A stretch of DNA of 64,000 nucleotides, taken from contig CAIIXF020000007.1 of assembly GCA_903813345.2 (NCBI GenBank), forward strand, positions 17,595,564 through 17,659,563, read 5' to 3'. The notes beneath the pieces are model-generated. The model saw only the letters and a list, made by a program, of their open reading frames with translations. It ran no database searches and was not told the origin of the DNA. Each line of letters opens with the position of its first letter. The stretch's first letter is position 1. Shown here in pieces: positions 56,295-64,000 of this stretch. The translations under genes were made by a program, and so were the position numbers. The stretch is from Owenia fusiformis. Its lineage: Eukaryota > Annelida > Polychaeta > Sabellida > Oweniidae.

Positions 56295-57383
56295 CAGGGT
56301 GGGCCAAAAAATTTTGCAACCTTTTTAGAAGGCACAAAAAGTATCATAACATTATGGTATTGACATGAAATTTTTTTTACAGAAACTTAAGGATAGGCAT
56401 ATTTTACCATTCAAATACTTAAGCTAATACTGACTTCAAATCTTTTTGTCAGATGTTTGAATATTAATGGTAAATTGTTCATTTGTCCGAGATTTACCAT
56501 TTTTCCTAGAAAATCTGACTTTCTATGATTTTATGTGATCAACAATAACACATTCATTATGTTTACTAAATCTGCTTCAATCTTTGATAACTGTTTAACC
56601 AATGTCTAGTACAGGTTTATATCAGTATCTAGTTACTATGGTAATATTGTTACACTGTATTAATTATTTATTAAACAAATGTTCAATGCATCCGCCTTTC
56701 ACCTTCACAATCACATGGAGACAAGAACTGGTCAATGGCGAGATCCAGCAGTTCTTGTGGTAGTCGCCTCCACTTATCCTGCAGAACTTCTTATAGTTGA
56801 TCAATAATTTGTGGGGTATAACCATTAACTACAATACATTGCTCCAGGTGCCCCCATGTGTGATAGTCCCAGGGGTTGGCATCTGGTGTATTGGGTGGCC
56901 ATTCAACTCAGGACTAATCTTCTTCAAAAGGGACATCTTTCAAGAATGGGGGCTCTTTCAGCCCCAAGTGATTACATATTCCAGCAGGATAGCGCTCCTG
57001 ACCATAGGCCAAAAGTCACTATGGAATATCTGGAGCAAAATACCCCTTGATTCATTAGTCCTGATGAATAGCCGCCCAATACACCACTTAACAAAGATTG
57101 CAGCAGATTTAGTGAACATAATAAATGTTCTATCGATGATCACATAAAATTATAGAAAATCACATTTTCTGGGAAAATCGGTAAATCTCGTACACATGAA
57201 CAATTTACCATTAATATTCAAACATCTGACAAAAAAAATTGAAGTCAGTATTAGCTTAAGTATTTGAATGGTAAAATATGCCTATCCTTAAGTTTCTGTA
57301 AAAAAAATTTCATGTCAATACCATAATGTTATGATACTTTTTTTGCCTTCTAAAAAGGTTGCAAAATTTTTTGGCCCACCCTG
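56295..57383. mobile_element. Hairpin mariner with transposase pieces on both strands
   Basis: TA-flanked ends CAGGGTGGGCCAAAAAATTT and complement, with inverted arms of about 290 bp. On + at about 56985-57085 lie FQQDSAPDH and PPNTP. On - at about 56900-56830 lies WPPNTPDANPWDYHTWGHLE, continuing to a C-terminal tail. The two blocks normally sit on one strand in order. Both are broken by stops. Inserted in the left arm of the large fold-back element. Confidence 0.85.
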
Positions 57384-57444
57384 TATATGAACAATTTCTG
57401 AAAAGGGGGATGCGTATTGAAATGCGTTAAAGTTAAAAACCACA

Positions 57445-57600
57445 TATCCCATGTTATTTTCCCATAGGGAAAACTCGTGCTATCCATTGTTTTCAGCATC
57501 ATTTTGGTCATTGAAAATTGATATCTTCAAAACTAGACTTTCAATACAATTATATTTTTGAAGATGTTTTAGACCCCTTGTTGAATAATCTTTTCATGCA
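57445..57600 (+). repeat. Direct repeat partner of 59508-59620
   Basis: Shared GTTATTTTCCCATAGGGAAA, then ACTC, CCATT, TTCA and TTTTGGTCA in the same order and orientation at 59508-59620. Confidence 0.6.
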
Positions 57601-57634
57601 ATAAAAATCAGAAAAGGGAGATCCTCTTTTGATA

Positions 57635-57690
57635 CCCTTTGCATTCGTTTGACTTCACTTCTTAAAAGAGAGCTTCGTCTTCACTCTTTC
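57635..57690 (+). repeat. Uninterrupted copy of the repeat hit by the TTAA element
   Basis: TTTGCATTCGTTTGACTTCA then CTTCTTAAAAGAGAGCTTCG matches the two flanks of 22838-23687 joined at a single TTAAAA. Confidence 0.75.
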
Positions 57691-58539
57691 AAACTAAAAT
57701 AAACCTGTGAACTCACCGCGCCAATCAGTGTTCGTCGGCCAAATTTGACCGACGTTCTATATATGGCCATTCCTTCTGACGTCATCGTTGAGCCCGGAAT
57801 TGACCAATGACATGCGCATATTTAATTAGAACGCATTTGGTGTATGTTTCTTCAAGCTCGCTGATTGATGGAAGAAAGGTCAGCGCGTAGGTCAAAAGTG
57901 ATTTATTACCCAAACTGTCACCAGTACCCGTCGTGGAGGCGGGGCCACTAAACTGTAATATGGTCTCTACTAGGCAGAGTGTAGTTTAACTAGACTCTGC
58001 ACGTACTCTAGGGGCGGGGAGGAAAATTCTCAATAAATGGTGTATAGTTGGTTTGGCAGCATTTTCAGTTAGGGGAGAGTCTTGGATGAAACTTCCACCT
58101 AGGTGATAGCTTCACAGAGTGGTAGGAAGTTCCTTTTTTTGAGGAGTTAGCCCCCCACCCCCCAAAAACACCCCACCCTGGGGAAAAAATTGTTCACACT
58201 AAATAACCTTAGATATTTTGATGTTTGTAAGTGACATACATAAACATTATATATATGAATCACTTGCAGTATAATTGATGCTGATAACTCCTAAAGAATT
58301 TGAAAATTAGTACAAAGTATGTACCCCAGGGGGCAAATTCTTGACTCATTTTCTTACTATTTTGATTTTAACTTTTCAATTAGACACTGTAAGAGGTTGA
58401 AAAAATTCATGGGAAGTGCCCAATAGCAGGGTTAGTAACCCTGAAAGATGCAAAGCCATGGAAGAGGTAGGAGCTGAGAAAAAAATTGTTGATTTTTCGA
58501 AAAAATTGACATTTTTGACAGCTGGATTTTGTGTATGAC

Positions 58540-59180
58540 TATAGCTGACCCTTATAATTTCTAGATCCATCCCTCTATAATGATATTTATGGTTTTATAG
58601 TGTGAAACTAAGATGTAAAACATAATTTAGATGGGTTTTAAGGAAGTTTAAGGTTTTAAACAAGTCCAAAATTTGAAAAATTGTAAATATAAGGTTTCAA
58701 ATTTACAAATTCCAGGTATAACCATGGCTGACCCCTATAGGTTCTAGATCCATCCCTCTATGATGATATTTATGGTTTTATAGTGTGGAACTAAGATGTA
58801 AAACATAGTTTAGATGGGTTTTAAGAAAGTTAAAGGTTTTAAACAAGTCCAAAATTTGAAAAATTGTAAATATATGGTTTCAAATTTACGAATTCCAGGT
58901 ATACCCATGGCTGACCCCTATAGTTTCTAAATCCATCCCTCTTTGGTGATACTTATGGTTTTGTAGTATGGAACTAAAGATGTAGAACATAATTTAGATG
59001 GGTTTTAAGGAAGTTAAAGTTTCTAAACAAGTCCAAAATCATCCATACCTCTATGATGAAACATATATTTTTGTGAAGTGTGTGTGAAACTAAGAAGTAA
59101 AACATACCGAAGATGAATTTTAAGGAAGTTTAAGAATTTTAACAAGTGCAATGTTTGAAAAATTGAGAAATATCAGGTCT
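58540..59180 (+). repeat. Subterminal tandem repeats, left arm
   Basis: About four units of about 185 bp carrying GATCCATCCCTCTATGATGA, TATTTATGGTTTTATAGTGT and ACATAGTTTAGATGGGTTTT; the fourth is degenerate. Inverted counterparts are at 62340-63060. Confidence 0.85.
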
Positions 59181-59219
59181 CAAAGGAGCACGGAAAGTAT
59201 CGAAACATATTTCAGACAG

Positions 59220-59800
59220 TCATATGTTAGATTTTGTCTGTTTCCTGAGGATTTAAGCAGGTGCATATGATAGGCCATTGCATTACCTACGGGAAAAGAA
59301 CTCTTAGAGATGATAAAATAGTTTGGACTTTGAGACAGCGAAGGTGCAAACAATCCACCCACATGTTTTTTCGGAAATGTTGTCCTGATTTTCAAGCCCT
59401 TTTACCCCTGCTTTTCGTTGCATCAATATGTTGCGTTTTGAGACATAGTTAACCCATAAAAAGGAATAATAAATTTCTTTTAGATAAAGCAGAAAACAGT
59501 ATTTTCCTGTTATTTTCCCATAGGGAAAACTCATGTGCTCCATTACTTTCAACTTAATTTTGGTCACCCATATTTGATATCTTTTAAACCCCTGATGGAA
59601 TGCATTATTTCTTTAAAGGGGTTAACTGTGTGTCAAAACACAACATATTGATGCATGTGGGTGGGTTGTTTGCACCCTGTCTCAAATAGAAATTATTTTA
59701 TCATCTCTATGAGTGCTTTTCCTGGAGGAAATGCATTGGCCTAACATATGCACCTCCTCAAATCCTCAAAAAATAGCAAAAATCCAACATGTGAGTGTCC
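59220..59800. repeat. Inner fold-back within the large element
   Basis: 59225-59460 and 59620-59795 are inverted (shared GGCCATTGCATTACCTACGG with its diverged complement, GTGCAAACAATCCACCCACA with TGTGGGTGGGTTGTTTGCAC-like sequence). Confidence 0.7.
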
Positions 59801-59819
59801 TAAATCTGTTGCGATACTT

Positions 59820-62335
59820 TCAGTCCTCCTTTACGATTTCAGGTATTGCCTTGGATGTCTCTCTTTTTGAATGTATGACTTTTTAGCTTAGAAATTAGAT
59901 GTTGAAAATATTGTGGTCAGGTTTGATCCATGTTACAAGTATTGTTAAAAGAAAATTATTAGAGTTAAAGACTTTACCCTTGGCCTTGAGTTCCTAAGGG
60001 GGTGAGAGGTTAATAAATCCCCCCCCCCCCCTAAAGTGTAACTGCTCTTAGGGATATCGTATACAGTGTAGTAATTGATTGATTAAATGGATTATAACTA
60101 ATTAATTATTATCTGATGATATTTATTATGTGATATAGCATTTTTACTTTTTCACATCAACATGTTCGATGTAATGTTCTACATTGTCAAAATACATAAA
60201 GACATGGTTAATTAAAAGAAACATGATTTCTCTATATTTTGTTATGCCCATACTGTAATTTAGCAATGATCATCTCCTAATACAAAATATTATTATAAAT
60301 TATCAAATTATAATCACTACACTCGTAATAAAACAACTTGTCATCAGGCAACAGTAATTATTTGGGAAAATAAGGATCATACCCAGCTGGGCCTAGAAAC
60401 TCCTGTTAGTGCAATGAGATTAGGAACTCCAGGATAAAAGGGTCTTGTCACACTAAAATCTTCATGTAGATCAAAAAAGTATATATGGTGATATATATGA
60501 TCAATATGTTTCAAACAAACAGACATTCTAGAAAATGTTTACATACTGACTTTGCAGATGACATTTTCTAGCAGTTAAGAATGTTTTACATTTATTGAAA
60601 TGATAGTCATAAAATTAGAAAATCAGTGTCATTTGATGCAAATTACTGCAGTCCCACATGTTCTCCTGCTGAATGTAAAACAGAGTGAATAAGTTTAAAA
60701 TCAGCCTCTTCAAGAGTGGAATTTAACAGGGGATTTCAGTTATCATTTTCACAGATATTTGAGTTCTCTCCAATAGTTCCACTTAAAACAATCTTGACAT
60801 TTGGCACACTTTTAGAATGCTGCTTTATTAAATTTCTTTGTAATCTTTGAAAATTTGTATTATGTGACTTGGCCAAAAGGTATTCATATTTTTAGGTAAT
60901 GGTGTAATTTCTTCTTTGGATTAAAGTTCAGTAGGGGAAGCATCCATTCTTCGCATTCTTTCAGAATCCTTTAGTGATGGAGACTACTAGGAGTCTAATA
61001 TGAAATATATTCTTTGGGCTCAAATACTAGATTTGATGGAGTAGTCAAATATAGCTTTCCAAAACTCTCCAAATTTCAACATATAAGTTAATCTTAATTT
61101 TCCTTTTGTCATAGCCATTGCATCGATCACGAAAGTTTTATCAATTTGTGGTATGGTTTCATCGATCTCCATTTCAAACCCCTTTTTAAGTTCTGATTTT
61201 ACAGATAAGATAGATGATCATTGTCAAACAAACTGTTTGTATCCATATAAGATCATAGTTTACTCACACATAGCTAGGCAACTTGTGTCCAATTCCAGCC
61301 AATTCAATATTCCATATAACTGCATTCCAATTTACTACTCTCAAAAACCCAAGATCAATTTTAGATTCTAGAGAAAGTAATGAAACCAATAAGCTGATCA
61401 ATAACATTGACTAAAAATTTGAACACTTTTCCCAGTCCAATTTTTCCTCCCATTGACTCCTATGTTTAAAAAATTGAAATCTGAATACCTCTTACTTCGA
61501 ACAGTGAACACTCATATTTGAAAAATTAACCTGTCTAACTTGAACTCTTTTTACCAAATATCACATATTTCTTACAAAATTGCTCAAATATTGTCAGTTT
61601 AACACTAAATTGTTATGATATCAAAACTTTTGAATTGGATTTTGGAATGCTATTAAGCTTTTTATGTGGTCAGTATAAATATTATTAATATCTTTCATTG
61701 AGAATGCATTCATATTTCTTCAAAATCCAGAACTTGTATTGTAGATGTAAAAACCTCAAAATTCAAATACTTCTAATTAGAATGCTTTTAGCTGGTCCAA
61801 ATACCAGTAGCATTCAGATTAGAGAGATTTTACTGTATATATATTCTTTTATTGACTCTTATGTATGTCAGTCTCTCCGACACATGGGTCACTATACAGT
61901 TATTTACATGTGTTTTATATACAAATATACAGTCATAAGCAAAATGGAAAAATACAAAAATCATTACATCATGATTCTAATGTAGTGTTGATATATACAT
62001 TCAGACTGAAAACACCTTTTCAAATAAGCTTGACAAACATAATTGCTACAAAATGTACATTCTATGATACAAACTAAATTTACAAATATTTACAAACTTA
62101 TACAATGTTAAAGACTGGATATGAATGCTCTTACATTGTTACAATCTATGAGGAATTTGGCAAAATATTTTAATATGTTAATTTTGCTGTTCATGATCTC
62201 AGTAGTTCACGACTTTTCACTCCATCTATATGCAGCAGACTAACTGCTGCAACAGGTATATATTCTACACCTGGTCTCTAAGCTATGATATCATAGTTGA
62301 TACTATTATGCTCATAACCTTCAATTATCAGGGCT
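59820..62335. other. Centre of the large fold-back element, nothing recognised
   Basis: AT-rich, with only short frames (61153-61371, 61698-61985, 61865-62077 on +) that have no recognisable motif. No transposase block found on either strand. Confidence 0.45.
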
Positions 62336-62339
62336 CATT

Positions 62340-63060
62340 CAAGGCTGTACCTGAATAACGTGAATTTGAGACCAATTTTGAGATCAATTTTTCAAATTTT
62401 GCACTTGTTTAAAACCTAGAACTTCCTTCAAACTCATCTTAGGTATCTTTTACATTTTAGTTAAATACTCTTAAAACTATATATTTCATCCCTGAGGTAT
62501 AGATGTATGAACCATAAGGATCATCTTTGGCTATACCTGAAATTAATAAATTTGAAACCTAACATTTACAATTCTTCACTTAACCTCCTTAAAATTCATT
62601 TTGGATATGTTAAATCTTAGTCCCACACTCTAAAACTGTATATTTAATCATAGAGGTATGGATGTAAAAACCATAACGGTCAGCCGTGACTATACCTGAA
62701 ATTCGTAAATTTAAAACCTTATATTAACAATTTTTCAAATTTTGGACTTCAAACCTTAAACTTTCTTAAAACCCATCTAAATTGTGTTTTACATATTAGT
62801 TCCACATGGCAAAACCATAAATATCATCATAGAGGGATGGATCTAGAAACTATAGGGGTCAGCTATGGCTATACCTGGAATATGTAAATTTGAAACCTTA
62901 TATTTACAATTTTTCAAATTTTGGACTTGTTTAAAACCTTTAACTTCCTTAAAACCCATCTAAATTATGTTTTACATCTTAGTTCCACACTATAAAACCA
63001 TAAATATCATTATAGAGGGATGGATCTAGAAACTATAGGGGTCAGCTATAGTCATACACA
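62340..63060 (-). repeat. Subterminal tandem repeats, right arm
   Basis: About four units matching the left-arm repeats in inverted orientation (AAAACCCATCTAAATTATGT, ATAAATATCATTATAGAGGG, GGATGGATCTAGAAACTATA). The outer two are closest to the left-arm copies. Confidence 0.85.
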
Positions 63061-64000
63061 AAATCCAACTGTCAAAAATGTCAAATTTTTCGAAAAATCA
63101 ACAATTTTTTTCTCAGCTCCTACCTTTTCAATGGCTTTGCATCTTTCAGGTTTACTAACCCTGCTATTGGGCACTTCCCATGAATTTTTTCAACCTCTTA
63201 CAGTGTCTTATTGAAAAGTTAGGATCAAAATAGTAAGAAAATGAGTCACGAATTTGCCCCCTGGGGTATACACTTTGTACTAATATTCAATTTCCTTAGG
63301 AGCAATAAGCATCAATTATACTGCAAATGATTCATATATATAATATCTATGTATGTCACTTACAAACATCAAAATATCTAAGGTTATTTACTGTGAACAA
63401 TTTTTTTCCCCGGGTGGGGTGTTTTTGGGGGGTGGGGGGCTAACTCCTCAAAAAAAGGAACTTCCTACCACTCTGTGAAGCTATCACCTTGATGGAAGTT
63501 TCATCCAAGACTCTCCCCTAACTGAAAATGCTGCCAAACCAACTATACACCATTTATTGAGAATTTTCCTCCTCGCCCCTTGAGTAACGCAGGGTACTCT
63601 TTTGAGTAAATAGGTTCAGTATTTTGAAAAAAAATGTTGACATGGGGTCCCTATTCATAATTTTTCAAATTGTTTGATTGATATTTTTATCATCATGGGT
63701 ACTTCACTTGAAAGAATACATGTAGTTTTAATAAAACCCACTGTATTTATGTCCAGAAACTACTAATTGTGAAAGATATGACCATCTAAAATCACTTCCC
63801 ATACTGCACGTGGTCTTTTAAGGCAAGTGTTACCATTGGCAATGTAAGGAATTTTTTAACAATTGCTTGAAAAGAAACTTTAGAAGTAGTGATCAGATAG
63901 ACTTCAAACTTGATAGACATGAATAGGGCATTCAAATTTTAATGAATATCACCTCACCTTGTTTTTGCACGTTTTAGGAAACCTGTTTTGAATCGAAAAT

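Larger units (their letters stand above)
56022..63835. mobile_element. Large fold-back element, about 7.8 kb
   Basis: The left end (GTCCATGTGCAGTATGGCAA, then GTGATTTTAGA) and right end (complement, ending ACTGCACGTGGTC) are inverted. Inversion continues through 58010-59180 and 62340-63590 (for example GAATTTTCCTCC and TTTGGCAGCATTTTCAGT in opposite orientations). Each arm contains about four tandem units of about 185 bp. The left arm is enlarged by insertions (56215-58005), including a mariner. No transposase of its own was found in the 3-kb centre. Structure resembles foldback/TU-type elements. Confidence 0.7.

Noticed and set aside
56797-57147. 116-codon open frame on +
   Set aside because: Lies in the mariner remnant in a frame that does not match transposase; transposase blocks are in other frames.

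Overview
This is a eukaryotic nuclear window. It is AT-rich, its protein-coding exons are short with GT-AG introns, and its introns and spacers are full of small transposons, fold-back elements and minisatellites. The gene content and repeat style suggest a marine invertebrate animal, perhaps a lophotrochozoan such as a mollusc or brachiopod. That placement is inference; nothing here fixes the taxon. Exon models were built by hand from reading frame, splice sites and phase, and from remembered family sequences. No search was run.

Layout. 1-5.4 kb holds no convincing gene: it has an old direct duplication, a tandem-repeat family and a minisatellite. 5.99-8.98 kb (+) is a minimal astacin metalloprotease in 6 exons. 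12.27-17.56 kb (-) is ferrochelatase in 10 exons. 21.10-25.63 kb (+) is a 4-exon gene for an unrecognised type I membrane protein with two matching furin-type sites. 27.59-38.89 kb (-) is fumarylacetoacetase in 12 exons; its first intron holds a possible same-strand 2-exon small gene between inverted repeats. 39.30-54.67 kb (+) is methylcrotonoyl-CoA carboxylase beta chain (MCCC2) in 15 exons. 56.0-63.8 kb is dominated by a large fold-back element with other elements nested in it.

How the genes relate. Fumarylacetoacetase (last step of tyrosine breakdown, giving fumarate and acetoacetate) and MCCC2 (leucine breakdown, a pathway that also ends in acetoacetate) are divergent, with only 412 bp between their start codons. 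This looks like a shared promoter and contains an ETS-type site. Ferrochelatase (last step of haem synthesis) and MCCC2 are both predicted mitochondrial. The membrane-protein gene and fumarylacetoacetase are convergent.

Most unusual observation. Several tandem repeats in the introns appear to be amplified copies of the adjacent exon-intron junction. In MCCC2, introns 4 and 5 each hold a minisatellite whose unit repeats the end of the preceding exon plus its 5' splice site. MCCC2 exon 12 and fumarylacetoacetase exon 10 have tandem copies of their 3' splice junction. The introns therefore carry dozens of decoy splice sites. A fumarylacetoacetase intron also has five 60-bp repeats, each with a DR1 nuclear-receptor-type motif.
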